A program made the translations under genes and the position numbers. Below the pieces are notes generated by a model. It saw nothing but the letters and a program-made list of their open reading frames with translations. It did not search any database and was not told the DNA's origin. A stretch of DNA of 64,000 nucleotides from Alisma plantago-aquatica. Lineage: Eukaryota > Streptophyta > Magnoliopsida > Alismatales > Alismataceae. This document shows, one piece after another, positions 1 through 10,140 of the stretch. How positions within the stretch are numbered: the first letter of the stretch is position 1; each line of letters begins with the position of its first letter. Location of the stretch: contig OY856410.1 in the NCBI GenBank assembly GCA_963693085.1, positions 560,097,906-560,161,905 of the forward strand. Direction: 5' to 3'.

Positions 1-1329
1 GCAACCAGCGGTGGCGACCTACGTGAGCTCACAAGGAGGAGCATCAGGCAGAAGGGAGACCGGCCGACGACGTCGAGGGAGAGAGGACGAAGCTAATGGA
101 AGTTAATCCTTTCACGAGGAGCTCTGGCAGATGGCTAATCGCACATCGGAGTTTGGCTTTGTGGCGGCACACATACGTCGTCTTGCCCTGAGAACACGAA
201 CGCGTGGGCGTAGAAAGGAGAAGGAGCGAACCAGCTTCGACCCAACTAATCCCAGAGCTGGACCGGACCCCATCTTCAATCAGATCGGATGAACCAGCCA
301 AACCATGACTCAACCCAGGAAGCAACTAAAGAGCCAAGCGCCCTATTAGAGGACATGTGCCGGCGGCCAATTGGCCACAAAATGTAAAATATTTATAAAT
401 ACTTAGATCTTAGATAATTCATAGAAATTATCTTGATGACCAGAAAAATGCAAATAAGGTACCAAACTTCTCAGAAAAATGCATAGAACAAGATGTAACA
501 ATAATATCAGGCTTTTTATGATTAAATATCAACAATATCATGTAAGATATGTAATGCTTGTTTAATGGACAATAAATATCAAATGATGTTATAAAATTTT
601 GAGAACATGTCAGTAAATACATATTCATTCTTATAATCCATCTGATATCAGTAATTATTTTATTGATGTATGGAATCATGTAATTTGCTTAATATGGCTA
701 ATTAGGGCTTATAACCCTAAATAAAATGTATTAAATACATACATGCTCAATAAATGATGAAATTTACAAAGTAATTTCATATCAATAATCTGAATCTAAT
801 ATGTAAATCAGATATCTGTTAGATGCATATAATTAATGTTATATGAAGTTGACCTTTAATACATGGTTTAAAACCCTAATCTAGGTTAATGTTGTAACCT
901 AGGGTTAATTAATGCTATGGAAGATAATGATCAAATTATGTATCTTAATCTGTAATATAAGATCAGTAATATAAATCCCACATAAGGATGAAGATAAGAC
1001 AAGTAATGATGAGAATGAGATATGCTAAACCCTAATGGATATAATTAGGGTTAAGATGAGATGTAAGATGATGAGAACCTGATGATAGTATGTGATCTTG
1101 TCTTGATCAGGTTTAACAAAGATATAGTTGACATCAGGAATATGTGATTAGGATATCTGTGATCAAGGTACACCATTACCTCTTACTTGGCTTATTATAA
1201 AATATGATTGTGTTATATGAGTAGTAAAATACTTGGCATATGGTATTGGATGAAACGATTGCTCTTGTATGATATGTTTCCTGATTTTCCGTACTTATGG
1301 CTATGAACACATGAAACATAATATATTTG

Positions 1330-1499
1330 TTCCATTATATGAAAGCACTATATCTCTTTGGTAAGCATAGTGCAAGTGAGTGATGTATCTCTTTGGTAAG
1401 CAGATCACATGTACAATGATCTATCTCTTTGGTAAGCAGATCATGAGGCCTGGATGCATCTATCCCATTGGTAGGCAAATGCACAAGCATATAATGGAA
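1330..1499 (+). other. Four-arm hairpin array, copy in 5' LTR of element A
   Basis: A perfect 12-bp inverted repeat (1330-1341 with 1488-1499, TTCCATTATATG) encloses four short hairpins. Each has a 15-nt loop, ATCTCTTTGGTAAGC in arms 1-3 and a variant in arm 4, flanked by 7-nt arms: 1345-1351/1367-1373 (GCACTAT), 1380-1386/1402-1408, 1416-1422/1438-1444 (ATGATCT), and 1455-1461/1477-1483. Stem sequences differ between arms while the loop is kept. Arms 2 and 4 each have one mismatch here but are perfect in the 3' LTR. This is seen directly in the sequence; an RNA role is inference. Confidence 0.85.
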
Positions 1500-1633
1500 A
1501 ATGAGCTTAAAATATGTGTTCTCTTTTGTTAATGAATATCTTTGCGCAAGTACACGATTTTCTTATATTTCTTTAATGCTTCCAAGTATTAGTTTTATCT
1601 TATTGCCAAGATATGATGAGAGGTAAATAAAAG

Positions 1634-1682
1634 ACACGTAGGCGTACTCAGTACAATATTCTTGAATATTGTGCTGACGTGT
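1634..1682 (+). other. Long hairpin in 5' LTR of element A
   Basis: TCAGTACAATATTC (1648-1661) and GAATATTGTGCTGA (1664-1677) pair over 14 positions, with one T-G wobble and a TT loop. ACACG (1634-1638) pairs further with CGTGT (1678-1682) across a 9-nt bulge. The hairpin lies about 135 nt after the four-armed structure and recurs unchanged in the 3' LTR. Confidence 0.75.
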
Positions 1683-2073
1683 ACCGCATGTAATTTTTTG
1701 TTTAGGTTGTGGTTATGCTCATGAAGATCCAGGATAGAGAGAGTTGTGTAGAGAGCTGATGTACAGGTGGACCTGTTGTCTTAAGATCCTGTAGTTTAGA
1801 GGTAGTACATGTATATGTATAAGTTTGCTGTTCAATATGTAATATAAAATGTTGTAACAATTCATGTTGTAATTATATGTTGAATGGTGAACATGTGTGT
1901 ATGGTTTTATTATTGTTCATGTACATGTGCTACTGTGTTTCCTTCTGACTCCCTTGATTTTCTCTTTCTTATCCTAGTGTGGGATGTTTAAATTGGGATT
2001 CTCACTGAGGTGAGGTTTCAATTTGGACGTCACACATCGGATTAAGTTTTAGAAAATCCGGGGACGTCACAGG

Positions 2074-2085
2074 TGGTATCAGAGC
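2074..2085 (+). other. Primer-binding site of element A (initiator tRNA-Met)
   Basis: TGGTATCAGAGC, complementary to the 3' end of plant initiator tRNA-Met, starts two bases after the LTR end at 2071. It fixes the plus orientation and the 5' LTR boundary. Confidence 0.92.
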
Positions 2086-4211
2086 ATGAACAATAGCAAA
2101 GCCTGACATTTGCTCATTATGCAACTTAAAACTAAAGAACCTTTTTTTGGTCGGTTAAAACTAAAGAACCTTAAACCTTAATAATCTTTAGGGTTAGATT
2201 CATTGTCTTTTAGAGACTAGATCTGACCTAGCCTCTAGGTTAGAACCTAGATGTCCGAGAACTAGGTCTAGACTGGTGCTTGTTGAGTAGCAAGTCCTTA
2301 GATGTCGTTCTTTCCTTGTAGTGCAGTGGTATGGGACGTTGCACTATTTGGAAATGACGTGCATCTAGGGAAGAGAGACCCTAGACATATTGCACACATT
2401 GTCTAGAGTAGCTACACTAGTCTACCCCTTGTTCTCACCCTTTTCACTAGTTTTATGACACTGTACTCTCTACTATGTGTGGGACACTCGTTTTTAGAAT
2501 TTGGTTTTTGATTCCAATCGGATCGAACCGTGATAGTTTTCTATGACGTTTGTTTTATCAGAGAAAAACTATATAATATTTTATTATGTATATGTAAGTA
2601 CAAAAATGTGTCCCCACATATGTACGAGTAGGAGGTGGTCATGCAACCTAAGTGAAAGTGAATGACATCAGTCTAGAAGAGAGAGTAGTTCTAGATTAGA
2701 TGTCTAGAGCCTTGTTGGAATATATATGATAGATGGAATATATGAAATAAGCTTTGATGTAAGTCTTATATAGATGACATAAGATGGTTATGATTATTTA
2801 TGTTTGTCTTTGATGACTTAAGTTCTGTTTGTGGATTTGAGATAAGTTTTGATGATGCAAGTATGAGTTCTTTATTAAATGAGATATGATAAGTTAAGAC
2901 AAGGTTGTGAGTCAGCATGAGCCTCAAGCTCTTTTAAAAAGGAGGACCTCTAGTGTTAGGACCAGTGTTAGGGTTAACTCCAAAGTGAGTGAGACCCACA
3001 AGGAGAAGGTTAGAGAACCTAAACTCCAAGATATGAGAATTCTGAGATATGTGATATGATATGTCCTAAACTAGAATACTCCTGAGTGATTGAGTTGAGT
3101 CACTCTATGCATGATTCCTATAGTTTGTTGAACCCTAGATGTCTTTGGGAGTGCCAAACCCTAGAGTCAGAGAGAGGCTGGTTATGTATGCATATGTGAA
3201 TAAGGAAATATGAGTGCCTACCATCTGGGTGAGGGAGAGAGAGTCCCAAGACCCTGGAGGGGGTAGCTATGTTAGTTTCTCTAAAGCCTCATGCTCGGGT
3301 TGGTGGTTTCCCACATAAGAATCTAGTGGTGTATATATGAGAGTTTTGGGTAAAGATGTTTCATGGGTAGTGATCTATGATAGTATATCATAGCATGTTT
3401 TGGATGTTCTTATGTGGCTAGACTTGTGAAGCTATCACTAGTGCCAATGAGGTAGACTTGCTAACCCTAGACCGAGAGGAAAGATAAGTATATGTATATG
3501 AGATACTTATAGAGTTGAGTTAGCTCAGAGAGTCTGAGTATGGACCTACCCCCATGTTATGGGTCAAGGAGAACCTCAGTTGGATTGGATAAAGTTTTGA
3601 TATATGTTTGATAAGCCACTCACATAAGTTTGTTTGTCACAACCACAGTATAACAAAGATAAAAATGTAATATGATCTCGAGACATGATGTATAGGCATG
3701 ATATGATGGAAACCTAGAGATGGTTTAATAGATATCAATGCATAAATGGCTAACCATAATTATGAATAACGATGATAATATGATATTGTTGGTTAATCTA
3801 TTGATGAAATCACTAGTGAATGATGCAATTTATTATGAACAATGAAATAAGATCATATGAATGAAATATGTTACATGAGGTGTTAATCTTAGTGCTTAAT
3901 TAAGATGAAAAATATAATTTGATATTTAGCACAACATAATGTTTATAACACCTTAATATGACCTAGATGGATAAAGTGGTTTAATTATAGTTAACTCCCT
4001 CCTATAAGGCGTATGTTAATGATAATCTTGTTCTAACAATTTGCTCAATAAGATGTTGATGAAACTTTGACATATGGGATAACTTCAGTTATCTCCTTGA
4101 GAACATGGTGATATGATATGGGAACCCTAATTCATGGGCAAAAATAAATATGCAATCCTAACATATGGATGAAGATGTTTAGGTTTTCCCTGGAAGTATG
4201 GGTATGGTTTA

Positions 4212-4273
4212 CTTTTGAGGACGAAAGTTCTTTTAAGATGTATATGATGTGACAAAGTGGGTTTTGTAGCTTA
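4212..4273 (+). other. Fossil polypurine tract plus foreign LTR start
   Basis: TTTTGAGGACGAAAG followed by TGTGACAAAGTGG (from 4248) copies the polypurine/LTR-start junction of the Tekay-like elements at 44888 and 57343, which read TGTGACAAAGTGAG. It sits just upstream of element A's own tract and LTR start (4310). It looks like a remnant of another family's 3' LTR start left by template switching. Confidence 0.65.
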
Positions 4274-4275
4274 AT

Positions 4276-4309
4276 TTCGAGGACGAAATATATTTTAAGG
4301 TGTGTAGGA
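4276..4309 (+). other. Polypurine tract of element A
   Basis: TTCGAGGACGAAATA followed by an AAGG-rich stretch directly precedes TGTGATGGAG, the 3' LTR start at 4310. The GAGGACGAA word is typical of the 3' end of plant Gypsy elements. Confidence 0.75.
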
Positions 4310-6657
4310 TGTGATGGAGTGGACTTTTGGAATCCTAAAATATCCAATGTCTTAAGTGAAAGCATAAGTATGAGTTAAATTGAGGGTCCCGAGCCCTTGA
4401 CAAAATAGGTTTGTTGATTGATGTTAATACCATCCTTAATTCATGCTTTTTGAGGAATTTAACTGAAAGGTCTAATAGCTTATTTTTGTCACCAAATTTG
4501 AGTAGAACGTATCTTGGGGTGTACTAAAGCTATGGTTAAAATTTGGTGGCAATCGGAGCATCCTAGAGAGAGTTATTAAGGTTTGAAATTTTGTGAAATA
4601 ATGCACTTTTTGGTGTTTAATAGACCTAAGATTATGGTCTTAATCAGTGTCATGCACCCCTTTGGTTAAGGGTGGGATGAGAGGATAGATCATGGCCGTT
4701 TGAAGCAAATCGAGTGGCTGGAACCTTTATTTTGAGTCAGTCACAGATTTGCCTTGATGGGCGTTGATGCTGACCCTTAGATGTGAGATCAAGGGTTTCT
4801 GGTTCATCCCTAACCTTGCGGGCAAAGCATGGTGGGAGAACTGTTTTTCTTGTGACTTCCCCTCCCACTACTCTCTGAGATCGTGGGGAGAGAGGGAAGT
4901 TTGAGTGAGCAGTTGATCTCAGCTCATCCCAACTGGTACTCTGACCCCTCACATACTCTCTTTAACCAAGCGAGCACAGAGAATGAGCTCTCCCGTTCTC
5001 TGTCTTCTCCACCGCAACTGCAGGTGGCAGCCATGAGTAGAGAATGAAGCTAGAGTGGGTGACGACTGGAGCTAGGAACGGCTGAAGCAAGCACGAGATC
5101 AGGGGAGTCCAACCCCGCGGTTTGGGTGGACTATCGTGGTGGTTTTGAGGGTAGCCGAAGGGCACCTTGCTTCTAGATGAAGATGGAGCTCGGGGACCTT
5201 GCACTCTCGTTTCCACCGTGGACAATGGCCACGGGTGAGTTTCTGGAGGCTTTGAGTTTGCTTCCACATCTTCAATCATGCACGAGGATGGACTGGGGTG
5301 GTTTTCCCCTTTTTGTTCTGCCATGGCAGCAGCCAGCGGCGGCGACCTGCGTGAGCTCACAAGGAGGAGCATCGGGCAGAAGGGAGACCGGCCGACGACG
5401 TCGAGGGAGAGAGGACAAAGGTAATGGAAGTTAATCCTTTCAAGAGGAGCTATGGCAGATGGCTAATCGCACATCGGAGTTTCGCTTTGTGGCGGCGCAC
5501 GAACGTCAACTTGCCCTGAGAACACGAACGCGTGAGCGAAGAAAGGAGAAGGAGCGAACCAGCATCGGCCCAACTAATCCCAGAGCTGGACCGAGCCCCA
5601 TCTTCAATCAGATCGGATGAACCAGCCAAACCATGACTCAACCCAGGCAGCAACTAAAGAGCCAAGCGCCCCATTAGAGGACATGTGCCGGCGGCCAATT
5701 GGCCACAAAAGGTAAAATATTTATAAATACTCAGATCTTAGATAATTCATAGAAATTATCTCGATGACCAGAATAATGCAAATAAGGTACCAAACTTCTC
5801 AGAAAAATGCATAGAACAAGATGTAACAATAATATCAGGCTTTTTATGATGAAATATCAGCAATATCATGTAAGATGTGTAATTCTTGTTTAATGGACAA
5901 TAAATATCAAACGATGTTATAAAATTTTGAGAACATGTCAGTAAATAAATATTCATGCTTATAATCTATCTGATATCAGTAATTATTTTATTGATGTACG
6001 AAATCATGTAATTTGCTTAATATGGCTAATTAGGGCTTATAACCCTAAATAAAATGTATTAAATACATACATGCTCAATAAATGATGAAATTTACAAAGT
6101 AAGTTCATATCAGTAATCTAAAGCTAATATGTAAATCAGATATCAGATAAATGCATAAAATTCATGTTATATGAAGTTGACCTTTAATACATGGTTTAAA
6201 ACCCTAATCTAGGTTAATGTTGTAACCTAGGGTTAATTAATGCTATGGAAGATAATGATCAGATTATGTATCTTAATCTGTAATATAAGATCAGTAATAT
6301 AAATCCCACATAAGGATGAAGATAAGACAAGTAATGATGAGAATGAGATAAGCTAAACCCTAATGGATATAATTAGGGTTAAGATGAGATGTAAGATGAT
6401 GAGAACCTGATGATAGTATGTGATCTTGTCTTGATCAGGTTTAACAAAGATATAGTTGACATCAGGAATATGTGATTAGGATATCTGTGATCAAGGTATG
6501 CCATTACCTCTTACTTGGCTTATTATACAATATGATTGTGTTATATGAGTAGTAAAATACTTATCATATGGTATTGGATGAAAGGATTGCTCTTGTATGA
6601 TATGTTTCCTGATTTTCCGTACTTATGGCTATGAACACATGAAACATAATATATTTG

Positions 6658-6827
6658 TTCCATTATATGAAAGCACTATATCTCTTTGGTAAGCATAGTG
6701 CAAGTAAGTGATCTATCTCTTTGGTAAGCAGATCACATGTACAATGATCTATCTCTTTGGTAAGCAGATCATGAGGCCTGGATGCATCTATCCCATTGGT
6801 AGGCAGATGCACAAGCATATAATGGAA
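6658..6827 (+). other. Four-arm hairpin array, copy in 3' LTR of element A
   Basis: This is the same 170-nt architecture as at 1330-1499. The closing stem is 6658-6669 with 6816-6827. Arms are 6673-6679/6695-6701, 6708-6714/6730-6736 (GTGATCT/AGATCAC), 6744-6750/6766-6772 and 6783-6789/6805-6811 (TGCATCT/AGATGCA). All four 7-bp stems are perfect here, each around a 15-nt loop. It lies 572 nt before the LTR end. Confidence 0.87.
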
Positions 6828-6961
6828 AATGAGCTTAAAATATGTGTTCACTTTTGTTAATGAATATCTTTGTGCAAGTACACACTTTTCTTATATTTCT
6901 TTAATGCTGCCAAGTATTAGTTTTATCTTATTGCCAAGATATGATGAGAGGTAAATAAAAG

Positions 6962-7010
6962 ACACGTAGGCGTACTCAGTACAATATTCTTGAATATTGT
7001 GCTGACGTGT
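6962..7010 (+). other. Long hairpin in 3' LTR of element A
   Basis: Second copy of the hairpin at 1634-1682, with the same 14-position stem, TT loop and outer ACACG/CGTGT pairing. Confidence 0.75.
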
Positions 7011-7399
7011 ACCGCATGTAATCTTTTGTTTAGGTTGTGGTTTTGCTCATGAAGATCCAGGATAGAGAGAGTTGTGTAGGGAGCTGATGTACAGGTGGAC
7101 CTGTTGTATTAAGATCCTGTAGTTTAGAGGTAGTACATGTATATTTATAAGTTTGCTGTTCAATATGTAATATCAAATGTTGTAACAATTCATGTTGTAA
7201 TTATATGTTGAATGGTGAACATGTGTGTATGGTTTTATTATTGTTCATGTACATGTGCTACTGTGTTTCCTTCTGACTCCCTTGATTTTCTCTTTCTTAG
7301 CCTAGTGTGGGATGTTTAAATTGGGATTCTCACTGAGGTGAGGTTTCAATTTGGACGTCACACATCAGATTAAGTTTTAGAAAATCTGGGGACGTCACA

Positions 7400-7984
7400 C
7401 CATGTGTCAAAGCCACCCAATCATCACCTTTATAACAACCCATGTTTTAGGACTGCGTTTGATGATGTCAAAGTGTACCCAACAACATGTGTTGAGTGTA
7501 GTGATTTCAGGTCAAAGAATCACACTCACCACCATCACTGTGAGAACTGACTGTGACTACCATGTCATGGTTCCATGTGTCAAACTCACGGTGGGTCTGT
7601 CCGGTATACTTGTTCTCTAACAAGTACCTATGTGTTTGGTTTGATATCTCCATATCATGACTAATGAGATTCTGTCATCAACCAACACCACAATCTAGTC
7701 TTGTGTGTCATTGTTGTCTATCTACCTTCCACAATGACATCCGACTAGGGACATAATAAGAATGTACAAACTCTTAGCATCCGTATGATCTCATCGTTCA
7801 GGTCTTGAACTTGAAAGCATACGTCATTGAGACTATCATTCTCTAGACATTCAATGTGTTCTATCATTATCTCACATAACTGAACCAAAAAGAATTGGAA
7901 GCTTGCCTTTGATTTTTATCAAATCAATCTTAATGTATCCCACTAATCATCCCATGATTGGCTCTCAGGGCATACATACCAACA
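7400..7984 (-). repeat. Angela-type LTR fragment hosting element A
   Basis: On the minus strand this starts TGTTGGTATGTATGCCC at 7984 and follows the first ~585 bases of the Angela-B LTR (17514 onward) closely. It is cut at 7399/7400 by element A. The bases after 7984 do not form a polypurine tract, so this is a solo or 5' LTR, not a 3' LTR. The open frame at 7402-7620 is an antisense shadow. Confidence 0.85.
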
Positions 7985-9534
7985 GGGAGTCTAGGCAACA
8001 GTCAACAACCCTAATCTCGGATGGCGGTGCTCTTTGACCCACCCGGTTTGGGAGGGAAAACTCCCGCTTTGAGGGTTGAAACGGTCGGTTGATGTTTCAA
8101 ATCGTGCGCCATCTAGTTTGAACATTTTGGCAAGGTTTGGCGGCTGAGGGATGGCATCAATCGATTGTTCAGCATAGGTGAGCTGAGTGTTTGGAATGAG
8201 TGAGACAATCGACTAGAAAGAGTGAGATGATCGGCTAGAACTGGTAAGTCAAGCATTTGGAATAGGTGACATGATTGGATGGAACAGGTGAGTCGAGCGT
8301 TTGGTGTTTTGAGTCCGTAAGAAATTCACAAATTTGGGTGAGATTGAAGTATAATTGTGATAAAGGTAAGCAAATAGCATTTTGTTTCTTTTCAATAGAT
8401 AAATATAAGAGTTTTGATGTGATAGACTTAAAAGACTGTGAAAAGAGGTGTTAAATCAACACACATCAAAATACTACAGACTTAAGATTTTGCTTGTCCT
8501 CAAGCAATTAAAATATCAAAATAATTCAATTTTTTTTTGAAACAACATCTTCATCCTCCCTTAATTAAAATTATCTTCTATCCTCTTCATGGCCAAGCAA
8601 CCCATCTCCTAGAACCACAAAATACAAGTTCTATATTTCTTACAACAACCTTTTTCATAACTTTTTCTTTCAAACTCATACTTTGCAAAAACTTTCTTAA
8701 TCCTACTTGCGCTTCAACACCCGAAACTTTTTGTTTTTGCACAAGAATGAGAAAAGGTGAGGTGTGAAAAAAAGATCCCTCCACTATTCGACTTGGGATT
8801 TTAATTTCATGGATTTGTGCCCCTATTAAATTTATGAGGGGTGTGAATGAATAATCCCTTCTCTATTCGACTTGGGATATTGACCACAATTTTTTTGCGT
8901 TCTCTTTTTGGCACCTTTTGGCGGTACGCCCCTATTAAATTTGCAAGGGGTATGGAAGAGGGAGAGAGGAGGAGTACATCACCCCATACTTAGGATTTGG
9001 TGTGCGGATTATTTTCCCATGCAAAAAAGTTCTTTTTTTTAGTGTTGTTGCATTAGTAAGAGAAATCATGTTAGTACATCATACGAGGAAGATTAATTAG
9101 TTAATCTAATGCTAAAGATAAGAAAGTTTGTATTTGATTCTATTTGATACTCTAAGGCTTGTCACCTTTTCTAAGAAAATTGCTAATTGAGGTATGGAGA
9201 ACTTGGTATTTAAAAAACTGAAAATTTTGAGCAATTTTTGGAAAATAAAGATTTATCTAATTTGAAAATGAAGATACATCATTTGGGCCATCTAGGTAAA
9301 GGCCAAAGTTTTGAAAAGGGAAAATGCATTAAATTTCGAATTATAGAAGTAAAATGCTAAAAGGGAAGATAAGGGGTGGAACACATACCACCCACCCCCA
9401 CCTAGGACTTAGAGCTTTGCTCATCCCGAGTAAACTCTTGGAATGAGATGGAGGTAAGAGAATCATTCCGATGGTGGATGCTTATGGTGGGAGGCGTAAT
9501 AGTTTCCCTAGTAAGGGTAGTGGTGACAGTGCAC
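7985..9534. other. Unassigned AT-rich spacer
   Basis: No coding sequence or element ends were recognised. 8130-8310 repeats words such as GAGTCGAGCGTTTGG and GTAAGTCAAGCATTTGG about every 40-60 bases. Around 8773-8960 a ~80-100 bp unit (CTATTCGACTTGGGAT ... CCCCTATTAAATTT) occurs twice in tandem. TTTTGCTTGTCCTCAAGCAA near 8490 and a diverged form near 9415 may be remnants of an untranslated retroelement region. Confidence 0.5.
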
Positions 9535-10125
9535 AGTGCACCCAAGCACCATCTTTATGGCAATCCTTATTCAGGACCACAGTGGATGATGTCAAAGTAC
9601 ATCGAATGACATGTGATAAGTGTAGTGACTTTAGGTCTAAGAACCACAATCACCACCATCATTATGAGATGTGACTCTAACTACCAATCATGGTATCCAT
9701 GTGTCACTCTCAAGGTGGGTCTATTCGATACACTATTCTCTAACAAGTATCTATGTATTTGGTTTGATATCTCCATATCATGGATAATGAGATTCTTCCA
9801 TCAACCAACATACATTCTAATCTTATGTGTTATTGTTGTCTATGGATATTTCCACAATAACAACTGATTAGGGACAAAACAAGAATACATACTCTTAGCA
9901 TACATATGATCTCACTGTTCAGGTGATCAACCTGAAGACATATGTCATTGAGTATATTATTCTATAGACATCTATAAGTTTTATCGTCATCTCACAATAT
10001 AAAACACAAACATATAGATTGGAAACTTGCCTTTATTGATATGATCAATGTAGTATTACAAATCATTTACATAGTATCCCATTACAATCATCGAATGATA
10101 GTCTCTATGGGCATACATACCAACA
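9535..10125 (-). repeat. 3' LTR fragment of Copia element Angela-1
   Basis: On the minus strand it starts TGTTGGTATGTATGCCC at 10125, right after a polypurine tract, and resembles the first ~590 bases of the Angela-B LTR at lower identity. The homology fades near 9535, so most of the ~2-kb LTR is gone. Confidence 0.75.
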
Positions 10126-10140
10126 GATTCCCACTTGCAC
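10126..10140 (-). other. Polypurine tract of Angela-1
   Basis: Minus-strand GTGCAAGTGGGAATC directly precedes the 3' LTR start at 10125, matching the AAGTGGGAG tract of Angela-B. Confidence 0.8.

Larger units (their letters stand above)
1..2071 (+). repeat. LARD-like element A, 5' LTR (left end outside window)
   Basis: Position 1 onwards matches 5329-7399 nearly base for base, and both copies end in GACGTCACA. At 2074 the left copy is followed by a primer-binding site, so it is the 5' LTR. By comparison with the complete 3' copy about 1 kb is missing on the left. The first 400 bases differ at roughly 23 positions, many of them at CpG/TpG sites; the remainder differs less. Short open frames in it on both strands are frame shadows. 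It contains a four-armed inverted-repeat structure and a 49-nt hairpin, listed separately. Confidence 0.93.
2072..4309 (+). mobile_element. Internal domain of LARD-like element A, non-coding
   Basis: The 2.24-kb interior between the two LTRs has no gag, protease, RT or integrase frame in any reading. LTRs longer than the interior, a normal primer site and a normal polypurine tract match the LARD definition: a non-autonomous element mobilised in trans. A perfect 8-bp hairpin (TCTAGGTT-AG-AACCTAGA, 2234-2251) lies 150 nt after the primer site, where packaging or dimerisation signals of retroelements usually sit. The right end carries two successive polypurine/LTR-start modules. The partner element is unknown; the Tekay-like element at 57-61 kb is a plausible relative. 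Confidence 0.8.
4310..7399 (+). repeat. LARD-like element A, 3' LTR (complete, 3090 bp)
   Basis: It starts TGTGATG and ends ACGTCACA, so the ends form a short inverted repeat. The segment 5329-7399 is the same sequence as 1-2071. The next bases, CCATG, belong to an Angela LTR that the element entered; the matching left duplication lies outside the window. The first kilobase is a GC-richer U3/leader-like segment that gives several spurious open frames on both strands. No clear TATA box was found. Confidence 0.92.

Noticed and set aside
1330..1499. Repeated 15-nt word with spacers read as a CRISPR-like array
   Set aside because: The repeats are only 15 nt, the flanks are self-complementary, and the locus is in a plant LTR; it is a hairpin array, not CRISPR.
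4962..5434. Overlapping frames on both strands in the GC-rich part of LTR A
   Set aside because: They lie within an LTR U3/leader segment, have no recognisable domain, and the repeated part changes freely between the two LTR copies.
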